NCBI GenBank assembly: GCA_964512095.1
Contig: CAZEIH010000018.1
Coordinates: forward strand, 1-64,000
Origin: DTU013 sp964512095
Lineage (GTDB): Bacteria; Bacillota; Clostridia; Acetivibrionales; DTU013
Reading direction: 5' to 3'
Length of the DNA: 64,000 nt
Position numbers and translations under genes: made by a program. Under the pieces are notes generated by a model, which was not told the origin of the DNA, ran no database searches, and saw nothing but the letters and a program-made list of their open reading frames with translations. Below are positions 42,527 to 52,153 of the stretch, piece after piece (the first letter of the stretch is position 1; the number at the start of each line of letters is the position of its first letter).

Positions 42527-43281
42527 TAAAGTTTACAGACGGCCAGCACGATATAACAGCCATTCTAAATACGTACAGGACCGGAAGTCCTGAATATGAA
42601 TTTCTCAGTACATATATTGATAGCAACCATGAGTATATATACTCATCACAGGAGGAACTAATTTTCGAAACCAGTATGCGCCGCAATATTATTGATGCGT
42701 CTACTTCACTTTACAGAGGTAGACTGGCATTTCGCATATTCCAGGAATCAAAGTGTAATGAAAAATACTGGAGTAGGCGTTCAGATGGAGGCTTCGTCCT
42801 AAGAGAAGATGTTAAGTCCTCTGATGGTGTGGCTGATATATTTACTAATACCCACCTGTACGGTACAGAGTGTGCAACAGCTGTCGTAATAATCTACTAC
42901 AAAGCAGTATTGGACTCGTTTAAAGCAAATCTCTTTGATTCAGCGTTTCAAAATATCGTTTTAATGAACTGGCGAGACATGGACGAACTGATAAATGTAT
43001 CTACATACCGTGTTCTCCCAGACTATGTTCCCGGCGATTGCAGATATGTAAGAAATCCAGATGTAAACCCATTGACTCCCGAATGGCAGGGAGAAAATAT
43101 AATCAGTCTTGGAAATAATAGATACTACGGTCATGGCATCGGTACAGGTAATATTGATTATTTTATAAGGGCCCTCAATCGCAATAGAATAGAGGACTCG
43201 CAGATATCGGCTTATTTAATGGATTCCGCTACACGTCCGGATTTCGAAGGTTTATATCGTTACTGGAAATTTGCTTCATAA
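42523..43281 (+). CDS. tgl: Protein-glutamine gamma-glutamyltransferase Tgl (spore coat transglutaminase)
   Basis: Cross-links spore-coat proteins through glutamine-lysine isopeptide bonds. The 252-residue product matches the length of Bacillus Tgl (about 245). The catalytic Cys lies in YGTECATAVVIIYY near residue 117, and the later NRYYGHGIGTG segment near 200 carries the conserved His region. The start is ATG 42523, overlapping the upstream stop as ATGA, with GGGGG upstream; an in-frame ATG at 42451 lies inside the previous gene and lacks a site. Third gene of the sporulation operon. Confidence 0.9.
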   Translation: MIKFTDGQHDITAILNTYRTGSPEYEFLSTYIDSNHEYIYSSQEELIFETSMRRNIIDASTSLYRGRLAFRIFQESKCNEKYWSRRSDGGFVLREDVKSSDGVADIFTNTHLYGTECATAVVIIYYKAVLDSFKANLFDSAFQNIVLMNWRDMDELINVSTYRVLPDYVPGDCRYVRNPDVNPLTPEWQGENIISLGNNRYYGHGIGTGNIDYFIRALNRNRIEDSQISAYLMDSATRPDFEGLYRYWKFAS

Positions 43282-43310
43282 TTGGTACAAAAACCGAATA
43301 GCCTTTACTA

Positions 43311-44867
43311 ATGAAAAAATTAGCAGCTGCCCGTATCAACGGATCCCGGATATGGGGCCATATAGATAAATTCTACAGGGATTCCATAATGTTAACCATA
43401 TCAAATATGACAACAGGCATAATTGGCTTTGTCTTTTCAATCATACTATCCAGGAAGCTGGGAGCAGAAGGCCTTGGATTGTATGGCTTGATAATGCCAG
43501 TTTACGGCCTGCTACTGTGTGTTACCAGTGATGGCATCATAACTGCCATTTCAAAGATTTCAACTATCTATTTCAGCCGAAAAGAATATAAAAACCTGAA
43601 CAAAACCCTTAGCTCTATCATTGTGCTGACTGCCTTATGGTCCGCCTTTGTTGCATTGATGGTGATTTTATTTCATAGGTTCGTAGCTGCCCAACTTGTT
43701 AGAGATACAAGAGCTACAGGAGCCTTACTTGCCCTATCACCGGCTCTTGTTTTTGTTCCTTTGTCGGCCGTAATTAAAGGCTATTTCTATGGAATGGGGA
43801 AATTCAAAATAACAGCTTCCGTAGACATTCTGGAAAAATTTCTCAGAGTAATTGTACTTTTAAGCTCTATTGCCATCCTACAGCCGAATAGTGTGGCAGG
43901 AACTGTCGCTGTAGCCTTTTTTGCACTGGCAATAGGTGAGCTAATCAGTCTATGCATATTACTTATTTGCTACAGAATCAAAAAAAGTAGGCTAACTAAT
44001 AATTGTCCTGAACAATCCAAATCAAGAATACAGCTGGTATTTGATGTGTTAATAGTATCCACTCCCCTTTGTATAAACGGTGTGCTGTCATCAATAATAT
44101 CAACGGTGTCTGCGCTAATTCTTCCTCGAAGACTAATGGCAGCTGGTTTTTCCTACAGAGATGCCCTTGCATTGATGGGGAAATTTGGCGGCATGGCGTT
44201 GAATATATCTACACTACCCTTTATTATTATAGGGTCCATGCTCACTGTATTGGTACCCGATGTATCACTTAATATCAGCAAAAAGAATTACTGGTCAGCT
44301 GAGGAAAGAATAGCTCAGGTCATAAGGATATCCTGCATTATCGGAATATCTACAGCTATAGTATGTCTGATTATACCTCAAACTCTTGGTAGACTATTTT
44401 ACCAACGAAACGATCTTGGAGCAATGATTAGGTTTTCAGCACCAATCTGCCTTATCACCTTTATATCATCTCCAACCTTTGGCATACTAAACGCACTAGG
44501 AAAGCAGAACATTCTTCTGAAGAATTCTCTTATAAACTCAGTGCAAGGTCTTGTACTTACAGCCATTCTGACAGGTATCCCACAATTGAATATCTATGGC
44601 CACGCTGTTGCAATAATGCTAACATCAGCTACTTCACTCATTTTAAATATTAGAGAAATAAAAAGGCTTTGCGAAGTCAAAGTCGATCTTCAAGACATCA
44701 TCATTCTTGTACTATCAGGCATAGCAGCATGGATTATAGCGCTGACAGCGGGTAATCTACTGGGAGCGGCACCGCCCGCTATTAAAACCATCGGCATCAT
44801 AATAGCCTGTTTTAGTGCTATGGTAGGGCTAAGCTCTGTTGCCTTCAAAGCGAGGACTGCGACCTAA
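43311..44867 (+). CDS. spoVB: SpoVB-like polysaccharide flippase (MOP/MVF superfamily)
   Basis: The 518-residue membrane protein has about 14 membrane segments. The N-terminal pattern TGIIGFVFSIILSRKLGAEG followed by LYGLIMPVYG is typical of the SpoVB/MurJ-like lipid-linked oligosaccharide flippases needed for spore cortex synthesis. Its length equals that of Bacillus SpoVB. It follows tgl by 29 bases with only a weak ribosome binding site, so it may depend on coupling. Its last 23 bases overlap the convergent LacI-sensor kinase gene. Confidence 0.87.
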   Translation: MKKLAAARINGSRIWGHIDKFYRDSIMLTISNMTTGIIGFVFSIILSRKLGAEGLGLYGLIMPVYGLLLCVTSDGIITAISKISTIYFSRKEYKNLNKTLSSIIVLTALWSAFVALMVILFHRFVAAQLVRDTRATGALLALSPALVFVPLSAVIKGYFYGMGKFKITASVDILEKFLRVIVLLSSIAILQPNSVAGTVAVAFFALAIGELISLCILLICYRIKKSRLTNNCPEQSKSRIQLVFDVLIVSTPLCINGVLSSIISTVSALILPRRLMAAGFSYRDALALMGKFGGMALNISTLPFIIIGSMLTVLVPDVSLNISKKNYWSAEERIAQVIRISCIIGISTAIVCLIIPQTLGRLFYQRNDLGAMIRFSAPICLITFISSPTFGILNALGKQNILLKNSLINSVQGLVLTAILTGIPQLNIYGHAVAIMLTSATSLILNIREIKRLCEVKVDLQDIIILVLSGIAAWIIALTAGNLLGAAPPAIKTIGIIIACFSAMVGLSSVAFKARTAT

Positions 44868-47397
44868 ACTGCATGACAAAGACAGCTCCGGTACCTGTTT
44901 TAGCCTTCTCCGCCCAAATCCTCCCCTGCATTTCTGTCATATAATTTGCACAGCTGTGAAGTCCAAAGCCATGGCCGGTGCTTTTTGTGGTAAAGCCATA
45001 AGCAAAAATGTCTTCAAGCTTTTCTTCCTCAATACCATGACCTGTATCACTGATACGAATATAGACACTATTTGGGGCGCTTGTAACCTCGATGGTCAAG
45101 ACCTTCTCATTATTTTGTCCATATTGCATGGATTCCACAGCATTCTTAATTATATTGATAAGTATGTGAAGCAATTTTGTCTTGTGAGCCATTGCCTTTA
45201 CAGATCTGTTAATTTTTTTCACAAGCCTTACTTCATTAGATGCAATAATGCCTCTGTTTACTTTCAACGCATCCTCTATGACAGGAACAACATCCAAGTG
45301 CTCCAAATTGGACCTGATACCCTCAAAGCTCTGCTGGGTATTAATGATATCCTCCACAAGTCCGGTTTTGTCTATCATTCTCTCAACATACTCATTAAGT
45401 CTGGCCTGGAATGCTTTAAAGGAATCGATGAAGCTAACATAATACTGCATGAGAAGTCTCCCCTTAGGATCCCTCTCAATAAATTCATCCAACTGCTGGA
45501 AATTTTCCTCCAGCATATCATTGGCTTTTGTCAAATCATTTACGCAGCTGTCCTCGACGAGCCCCACAAGGGTATGATATGTAACACTCACACTATTCAT
45601 GATATTCGCAATATTGTGTAGTATTGCAGTAGTATCTAACATACCCTTTTTATGTGCCTTTTCCATTAACACTCTATAGCTCTGCTCCAGCTTGTTAAAC
45701 AGTATGGTACTGTTTAGGGCTATGCTTATGAGACCACTTAAGCTACGGGTAATCCTTAGATCCTTCAAGCTGGATTCAAATACGCAAAACCCCATAAACT
45801 GATCACCTTGATACAATAACTGCACCAAAAGAAAGTGACATTTATCATCACTGAACCGAATATCCTCCGGGCATAAAAAACCGTTTTTCCCATCCTCTTT
45901 GCTAGCCTTTACCCGTTTGCCATTCACGAATATAAACTCAGGATGGTAGTCTGTAAAGGGGTTTCTGTCGTTATCTTCACCAAAGAGATAAAGCCAGCAG
46001 CTTTTTATATCCAGCATTAGTAGACTTGACTCCAGTGTGTTGAACAGGCTTTCTACATCGAAGTTAGTTATCAGAATTTCCCCTACCTTCTTGAGAGCAA
46101 GCTTCAGGTTATTGTATTCTACATCCTTTTGAAACCATGTGTTGGCAAGTCTGGTTTGCAGAATTATCTGCATCTGTTGGAACATATTATCTGCCCAGGC
46201 AACTTCATTCATTGATTTGTTCGTATACGAAAGGAAATATGGCATCAATTCCTTATGAAACACAGTGGCTATCTGTTGGAATTCACTAACCTCGTCATAA
46301 AACTGTACCATTCTGAGCTTTATTTCAAATTCCTTTAAAAAGGAGTTGTATTCACCCTTTAAAAAGGCCTCCCTAAATAAACCTAACAACTCATTTACTT
46401 GGTTTTTATCAAAAGGTGTTAATTTATCTATGTTATCAATGATTTTCTCTATCTCGGCGTCGTTAAGCTCCCCAAACCTCTGAGCAGAGTATGGTATGTC
46501 TCTTATATCCATGGATGTAGCCGATTGGGGTACGCATCCACAAGAGCTGCGGTAGATCACCTTGCCAGGGACTCTTATGTTTCGCTGAACACCACCCTTG
46601 GTTAGCAGAGTGTACATTGCTTCGCATGCATAGTACCCAAGCTCCTTCCACGGGAAATATACTGTTGTGAAGGCTGGCATTGAAAATTTGCCTGTTTCTC
46701 CGTCTTCATAGCTTGTTACAGCAATCTCATCAGGCACCCTGATACCTCTGCTCTGCAGAGCATTCACTATTTCGAATGTCTCTTCATTGTAAAGTGACAC
46801 TATTGCCTCAGGAAAAATTTTCCTCTCATCCAGAAGAATCTCTACTGCCCTTCTACCTCTTTCCCTCCTGTCCAGACCTGGCAAATCGTCACTACTAATA
46901 AATAATTGAGGATCATAAATATTATAGCGGTCCATTACTTCAAAAAACACATCTGTTCTGTCATCGGGCCTTATTGGCGCTATATAAGCTATTTTCTTCA
47001 TACCATGGACATTTATCAAATGCTTGATTATTTCCACCACAAAGCTTCGCCCCATGAAATAAACACTGGATACGCCGCTGTAATATGCCCCAACACTTAC
47101 CAACGGCATATTCTTCAGTCTATTGAACAACTCACCATTATTTGTCGTTCGTTCCCAGCCCAAAAATATAAGACCATCAAGCTTGAACTGTCGAATTAAC
47201 TCAATATATACCTCCTCCTGATATGGATTAGTTCTGGTATCCTCACAATGAAAATGACTAAAACGAATAACATCCATATGGCGATAGTATGCAGAGTCAT
47301 ATACACCCTTGGCAAGTAAATTATGATACTCATCATAAGCGTCTTCATCAACAAAGCCTATTCTAAATTTCTCTTTCATACTAGCTTGATTCCCCAT
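44845..47397 (-). CDS. LacI-type sensor histidine kinase B (PBP-like + GAF-like + HATPase)
   Basis: The 850-residue protein has no membrane segment, signal peptide or DNA-binding helix-turn-helix. Residues about 8-295 form a LacI/periplasmic-binding-like sensor (KFRIGFVDEDAYDEYHN at the start) ending in the motif YRSSCGC. A helical linker and a GAF-like region (about 430-590) follow. The dimerisation helix contains AILHNIANIMNSVSV, an H-box of the HNxxN type, near residue 591. HATPase boxes are NIIKNAVESM, ISDTGHGIEE and GHGFGLHSC near the C-terminus. It begins two bases after the stop of its 860-residue paralogue. Likely a cytoplasmic sugar- or nucleotide-sensing kinase. Confidence 0.82.
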   Translation of the reverse strand: MGNQASMKEKFRIGFVDEDAYDEYHNLLAKGVYDSAYYRHMDVIRFSHFHCEDTRTNPYQEEVYIELIRQFKLDGLIFLGWERTTNNGELFNRLKNMPLVSVGAYYSGVSSVYFMGRSFVVEIIKHLINVHGMKKIAYIAPIRPDDRTDVFFEVMDRYNIYDPQLFISSDDLPGLDRRERGRRAVEILLDERKIFPEAIVSLYNEETFEIVNALQSRGIRVPDEIAVTSYEDGETGKFSMPAFTTVYFPWKELGYYACEAMYTLLTKGGVQRNIRVPGKVIYRSSCGCVPQSATSMDIRDIPYSAQRFGELNDAEIEKIIDNIDKLTPFDKNQVNELLGLFREAFLKGEYNSFLKEFEIKLRMVQFYDEVSEFQQIATVFHKELMPYFLSYTNKSMNEVAWADNMFQQMQIILQTRLANTWFQKDVEYNNLKLALKKVGEILITNFDVESLFNTLESSLLMLDIKSCWLYLFGEDNDRNPFTDYHPEFIFVNGKRVKASKEDGKNGFLCPEDIRFSDDKCHFLLVQLLYQGDQFMGFCVFESSLKDLRITRSLSGLISIALNSTILFNKLEQSYRVLMEKAHKKGMLDTTAILHNIANIMNSVSVTYHTLVGLVEDSCVNDLTKANDMLEENFQQLDEFIERDPKGRLLMQYYVSFIDSFKAFQARLNEYVERMIDKTGLVEDIINTQQSFEGIRSNLEHLDVVPVIEDALKVNRGIIASNEVRLVKKINRSVKAMAHKTKLLHILINIIKNAVESMQYGQNNEKVLTIEVTSAPNSVYIRISDTGHGIEEEKLEDIFAYGFTTKSTGHGFGLHSCANYMTEMQGRIWAEKAKTGTGAVFVMQFRSQSSL

Positions 47398-47399
47398 TC

Positions 47400-49964
47400 C
47401 TATGAGAACCTAATAATAAAGGTTGCTCCCTTCTTTTCGCCTTCACTTTGAGCATATATAATGCCTCCCATATCCTCTATGTATCTGCTACAGCTGTGTA
47501 GCCCATAGCCTGTTCGACCTTCCTTGGTAGAAAATCCATACTCAAATATCCTTTCAAGATCAACCTTGGAAATTCCTCGCCCACTATCGCTTATCATTAG
47601 ATGCTTTCCCAAACTATTCGTATATGTTCTGATTAAAATTCTTTTATCACTGTTGGGAATAATGCTCATAGCATCTTTTGCATTTGAAAGAATGCTGAAG
47701 ATTATGAAAAATAGCTTCCCACGGTGTACATAAACAGTAAAACCGGGCTCATAATCCCGAACAACCTTGATGGATTGTCTTTCAAATATATCTTGATTTA
47801 GCTTAAGGGCATCTTCTATTATTGGTTCCAGTAAAAGCTCTTCAAACTTGTCATCAACACCGGCATAATTTTGCTGTGCTGTTACCACGCTATTTATTGC
47901 ATTAATTTTCAACCCCAGTCGCTTCATATTCCGGCTCAACTGTAATTGAAGCTTTTCTGCAAGGTCTCCCAGGCTAAGATAAAACCTCATAAGTTTTTTG
48001 CCTTTATCATCCGAAACTAAAAATTCTTCAAGCCTTTCCATGTTTTTCTCCAAGAGCCTGCCAGCTAATACAATATCATCATACAGTTGGGAAGCAGCAC
48101 TTTCCTTCAGCAGGAGCAGTGAGACATTCATGCTGTTCAGTGTATTTCCAATACTGTGGAGAATATTTGCAGCAATATCGGCCATGCCTTCCTTTTGAGC
48201 ATGCTCCACAAGCTTCTTATAGGCTAAATCCAGTCTGTTCAGCAATACGACCCCATGAAGTGCGGTGCTTATGTTTGTTGACAAGGTTTGATAAAACAGG
48301 TCATCCATAGGACCGGTTCCAGGCCCGAACAATACAAAACCCATTATCTCGTCAGCTATGTGGAGCAGGTACCCCAGAGTTATCTCTTCTACCCCTTGGG
48401 ACCGAATCCATGCAAGCTGATTTCTCAGTGTGTCAGTCCTGTTTGACTCCTCCACCACTTTCCCAGCTCTGTAATTGAATATAATAACCGTATTATCAAA
48501 GGGCTTCTGGTATACATCCAAGCCAGTAAGGATTGAATCAGACACAACTATATGACAGCTATCAATACCTAACATCCTCATTCCGTCTTCAAGGGCAGTG
48601 ATCAGATGCTTTAAAGAAAAATTTAAAAAGAGCTGCTGATTCAAGGTCTGAAGGCCTTGATCCGCAACTCTGGCTCTTAGCACCTTAATACCATGTATAC
48701 AGGCAGCCCCCTCGCTGATAATTACCTGCATCTGCATGAAAAGGTTTCCAAACCATAGCATAGTATCAGCATCGCATATTAGATATGGGTAAAAAAGGTT
48801 CCTTATATCACATACCAATTCATTTATTTTTGGATATTCCTCCATACTCCATATTTGCTTATTTATTTCATCTAAAAAAATCATATTATTCTTTTCCCTG
48901 AAGGCAAGGATAAGTGAATCAATAACTTTCTCAAAAGACATTTTACAATCCCTGTGCAAAGTATTTAGGCTACTCACAATATCATGCTTCTCTGAGTCCG
49001 TAATACTTTCGGGTCCATGGGCCGCAGGGACATGGTGCTCCTCATCCACAGGCCTGACATAGTTAGGAAGACATCCACAGGACTCTCTATAAATTATCCC
49101 GCCAACATCAGAAAGCTTTGTTTCCATAGGCACAGTACCGTCCTCTAGAAACCTTGCCAGGCTGGTGCAGCCTACATATCCCAACTCCCTCCATGGGAAA
49201 TATATTGTAGTATATCCCGGATATGAGTATTTAGCAAAACTACCCTCCCCAAAGCTCACAATAGCTATATCAGTAGGTATGCTAAGGCCTCTGGCCTGCA
49301 ATTCCTCTATAATAAATCCGGTTTCAATGGAATGTAATGAAATGATAGCCTGAACCTTAAGCTTCCTTTCATCAAGCAGGATTTCAACAGCCCTTTTGCT
49401 TCTCTCTTTATGTTGATCCGCCGTCAAAGATAGTACATCGTTCCCAACATATAACAATGGGTCATATATACCATATTCACTCATAACCCTTTCATAGGCA
49501 TCTCTTCTGTTATCTTCCCTGTGGTGCTCCACATAAGCTATCGAGGTATATTTGTGTTCATCTATAAGATGCCGTGTCATTTGTGCTACAATTTCATCTC
49601 CAGCAAAATAGACCGACGGTATATCCTTAATAATGGTTCCCAGGCTTAGCAGGGGCATAGAATCAAAACGCCCCATAAATTCCTCGTAATTGTACTTTGG
49701 TCCCGCTTGAGCCCAGCCAAGAAAAAGCAATCCATCAAGATTATACTCCTGTATACACTTCTGAATCATGTCTACTTGGTGAGAAAAGCTATATGCATTA
49801 AATGAGGGGTAGTAACTGAACCTGACAATATCTATGTCCAATTCCCCGGCAGCTTTTGCGATGCCCTCCAGAATTAGGTTATGAGAATCATTAGCTGAAT
49901 CCTCATCTAGAAATCCAAAGGTATATCTCTTTTCTACTGGGGTAGCTTCCAAATGGTTAACCAT
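47400..49964 (-). CDS. LacI-type sensor histidine kinase A (paralogue of the next gene)
   Basis: About 854 residues with the same order as its neighbour. A LacI-like sensor (about 14-290, YTFGFLDEDSANDSHN) ends in YRESCGC, followed by helical and GAF-like regions. The dimerisation helix contains NILHSIGNTLNSMNVS, and a C-terminal HATPase shows ISDSGRGIS and RTGYGLHSC. It is soluble with no helix-turn-helix. The start is placed at ATG 49964, with GGAG six bases upstream, immediately after the stop of the REC-GGDEF gene. The tight spacing means the three genes are translated as one operon and probably signal together. Confidence 0.82.
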   Translation of the reverse strand: MVNHLEATPVEKRYTFGFLDEDSANDSHNLILEGIAKAAGELDIDIVRFSYYPSFNAYSFSHQVDMIQKCIQEYNLDGLLFLGWAQAGPKYNYEEFMGRFDSMPLLSLGTIIKDIPSVYFAGDEIVAQMTRHLIDEHKYTSIAYVEHHREDNRRDAYERVMSEYGIYDPLLYVGNDVLSLTADQHKERSKRAVEILLDERKLKVQAIISLHSIETGFIIEELQARGLSIPTDIAIVSFGEGSFAKYSYPGYTTIYFPWRELGYVGCTSLARFLEDGTVPMETKLSDVGGIIYRESCGCLPNYVRPVDEEHHVPAAHGPESITDSEKHDIVSSLNTLHRDCKMSFEKVIDSLILAFREKNNMIFLDEINKQIWSMEEYPKINELVCDIRNLFYPYLICDADTMLWFGNLFMQMQVIISEGAACIHGIKVLRARVADQGLQTLNQQLFLNFSLKHLITALEDGMRMLGIDSCHIVVSDSILTGLDVYQKPFDNTVIIFNYRAGKVVEESNRTDTLRNQLAWIRSQGVEEITLGYLLHIADEIMGFVLFGPGTGPMDDLFYQTLSTNISTALHGVVLLNRLDLAYKKLVEHAQKEGMADIAANILHSIGNTLNSMNVSLLLLKESAASQLYDDIVLAGRLLEKNMERLEEFLVSDDKGKKLMRFYLSLGDLAEKLQLQLSRNMKRLGLKINAINSVVTAQQNYAGVDDKFEELLLEPIIEDALKLNQDIFERQSIKVVRDYEPGFTVYVHRGKLFFIIFSILSNAKDAMSIIPNSDKRILIRTYTNSLGKHLMISDSGRGISKVDLERIFEYGFSTKEGRTGYGLHSCSRYIEDMGGIIYAQSEGEKKGATFIIRFS

Positions 49965-49965
49965 A

Positions 49966-51921
49966 CTATACTCCTGCATCAAGATCGCTCAAATATTGGC
50001 CGATTGGCTTGGGAATATTGAAATGATAACCCTGCAGTATACAATCCTTAGCGTCCAGAATATGCTTCTGCTCTTCATTCTCAATACCGCTAATGATTAC
50101 ATCTAGCTCCCAAGTTTCGATAATATCTATGAGAGCCATCAAGAACCTTTGATCCTTGATATCTGTGGTTATATTCTTTACATAAGCCTTATTAAGCTTG
50201 ATCATTGTATCCTTGGGAACCTGCTGCAGGAAAACGAAGGCAGGATAATCGCTGTCAAAGCCATTAAGTGCAAACTGCACGCCGGATTCATTGAGCTCTC
50301 TTATAATAGCCAGCGCCGCCGGTGTAGCCTGGAAGGAGAACTTGTCCTCCAAATTCAGCTTAAGATATGACGGACTTATACCAATTTCATGGATTGCTGT
50401 CTTCACAGTTCTAACGAAGTTGGGGTGATAAAACTCCTTGGCAGTACAGCTTATCATAATATAAAGCTTATCATGGCCCGCTTCATGAATCTGTTTAAGG
50501 TATTCAAGGGCTTTCCTTATAATATAGGCACCCAAAATAATTATCTGATCAGATTTCTGCGCAATATTAAGGAATCTTTCAGGTTCAAGCTCACCATACT
50601 CCGGATGAATCCAGCGTACTAAAGCCTGCATACCTATAACCTCATCCTTAGTATTGACAAGACTTTGCAGGTACACATCAATTTGGTTTCTCCCTATAGC
50701 TTTTTTTAACTCCCTTTCAATTGTCATCTCATTAATATATGAATGAGTCTCCAACTCCTTATAGAACCTATATGTACTATTAACCTTTTTTGCTTCATAC
50801 ATTGCTACATCCGCATATTTTAGTAGTGTATTTATAGAAATTTCGTTTCCAAGATACATACTGATACCGATACAGCAGGATGTGTCTATCTCATGTCCTG
50901 AAATGAAGTAAGGCTTTTTAACCGCATCTATAAGAGACTTGGCTATTTCTCCCACAGCTTCCTTATCAGTTTCCCTAATAACAGCTGTAAATTCATCGCC
51001 ACCAAGTCTGAAAATAGCATTGACACTGCTCTCCTCGCTTATATAATCAGAAACAGAGCAGGCGTATTTATCAAGCACCTCTACTATCCTTCGTGATACC
51101 TTAACCAGTAACTGATCCCCTACATCATGTCCATAAATGTCATTTACGCTTTTAAAATCATCTAGATCCAGATAAAAAAGCGAAAATGAACTGCGTTGGA
51201 ACGGGCTTTCCTTTATTAGCAGCTTAACTGAGCTGTAGAAGGATCTTCTATTAAGAAGCTCTGTCAACGAGTCATAATGAGCACTGTATGCCAGTAGCTT
51301 CTCCTTTTCCTTTCGAAGGGCTATTTCATCTCTCAGCTTTTGGACAATGGTTGTAAGCTCATTCGTTCTCCTATCCACTTCCTGCTCAAGGTCTTCTATA
51401 TGCTTGTTCACCTGCATCTTTAAGCTCCACTTTGTGGTCATTGCAAGGGCTATCTGCTTTAGTGAAACATTGTCAAAGGGTTTTCTAATAAAAAGGAGGT
51501 TATCATTCTGTCCAAGCTGTGAAACTATCTGATCCCAGGAATAATCGGAATAAGCAGTACATATTACAACGCCTACATCAGGATCAATTTTCCAGATGCC
51601 TTCGATAGTCTTTATCCCATCCATCCCCGGCGGCATCCTGACGTCCATGAAAATTAGCGAATAAGGCATTCCTGAACTTTTTGCCCTGCTTACCATTTCC
51701 ACAGCCTCATTCCCCTGATACGCATCATCTATTGAGTACTCTGTATCAACGAACACATCTGCAGATTCTACACTGCTCTCACCAAAGAGCTCTTCTTTCA
51801 ACAGCCTTGTTTCTTTATACTCATCTATACGCCCCGAAGAATTATCAAGAATATACTTTATATCCTCATGAATATCCTTGTTGTCGTCTGCTATGAGTAT
51901 CCTCCTATTTTCTATTCCCAT
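49966..51921 (-). CDS. Response regulator with GGDEF and degenerate EAL domains
   Basis: About 651 residues. The receiver domain (about 1-160) has IADDNKD at residues 9-15, the phospho-acceptor in LIFMDVRMPPG near 92 and the Lys of FIRKPF near 140, with an insertion before the acceptor. A coiled coil (about 165-215) leads to a diguanylate cyclase domain with intact RLGGDEF near 307; no RxxD inhibitory site stands five residues before it. The C-terminal EAL domain is degenerate: the signature reads GMQALVRW (Glu to Gln) and the DDFG-type loop reads NGFDSDY. Cyclic-di-GMP synthesis, not breakdown, is expected. The start is ATG 51921, with GAGG six bases upstream. Confidence 0.88.
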   Translation of the reverse strand: MGIENRRILIADDNKDIHEDIKYILDNSSGRIDEYKETRLLKEELFGESSVESADVFVDTEYSIDDAYQGNEAVEMVSRAKSSGMPYSLIFMDVRMPPGMDGIKTIEGIWKIDPDVGVVICTAYSDYSWDQIVSQLGQNDNLLFIRKPFDNVSLKQIALAMTTKWSLKMQVNKHIEDLEQEVDRRTNELTTIVQKLRDEIALRKEKEKLLAYSAHYDSLTELLNRRSFYSSVKLLIKESPFQRSSFSLFYLDLDDFKSVNDIYGHDVGDQLLVKVSRRIVEVLDKYACSVSDYISEESSVNAIFRLGGDEFTAVIRETDKEAVGEIAKSLIDAVKKPYFISGHEIDTSCCIGISMYLGNEISINTLLKYADVAMYEAKKVNSTYRFYKELETHSYINEMTIERELKKAIGRNQIDVYLQSLVNTKDEVIGMQALVRWIHPEYGELEPERFLNIAQKSDQIIILGAYIIRKALEYLKQIHEAGHDKLYIMISCTAKEFYHPNFVRTVKTAIHEIGISPSYLKLNLEDKFSFQATPAALAIIRELNESGVQFALNGFDSDYPAFVFLQQVPKDTMIKLNKAYVKNITTDIKDQRFLMALIDIIETWELDVIISGIENEEQKHILDAKDCILQGYHFNIPKPIGQYLSDLDAGV

Positions 51922-52153
51922 TCGTAACCTCGCATATAGCATTCTATGTATTAACTATCGACATTTTTAGCTAATTTTCAATGTATAATATTAATTATAT
52001 AATTCTTGTACATATATTTCAATTATAGATGTTAATGGGTGACAGGGATTCTTACGAATGGACAAATGAATATTGCAGAACTTAACCATCTTTTAAAAAA
52101 GGCATCCCTTTCTACTTCAATCAAATAAGTGTCTAAGTGACGTGCCTGGCACC
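51922..52153. other. Intergenic region with a GTGCCTGGCAC palindrome
   Basis: AT-rich upstream region of the REC-GGDEF operon. Near its right end GTGCCTGGCAC (about 52142-52152) is a short palindrome beside the stop codon of the binding-protein gene. No gene seen. Confidence 0.4.

Noticed and set aside
44839..45621. 260-residue plus-strand frame opposite the LacI-sensor kinase
   Set aside because: It is antisense to the HATPase and dimerisation part of the kinase, whose motifs are clear; its own translation resembles no protein.
49966..51921. Active cyclic-di-GMP phosphodiesterase
   Set aside because: The EAL signature Glu is Gln and the DDFG-type loop is lost, so only the GGDEF half is likely active.
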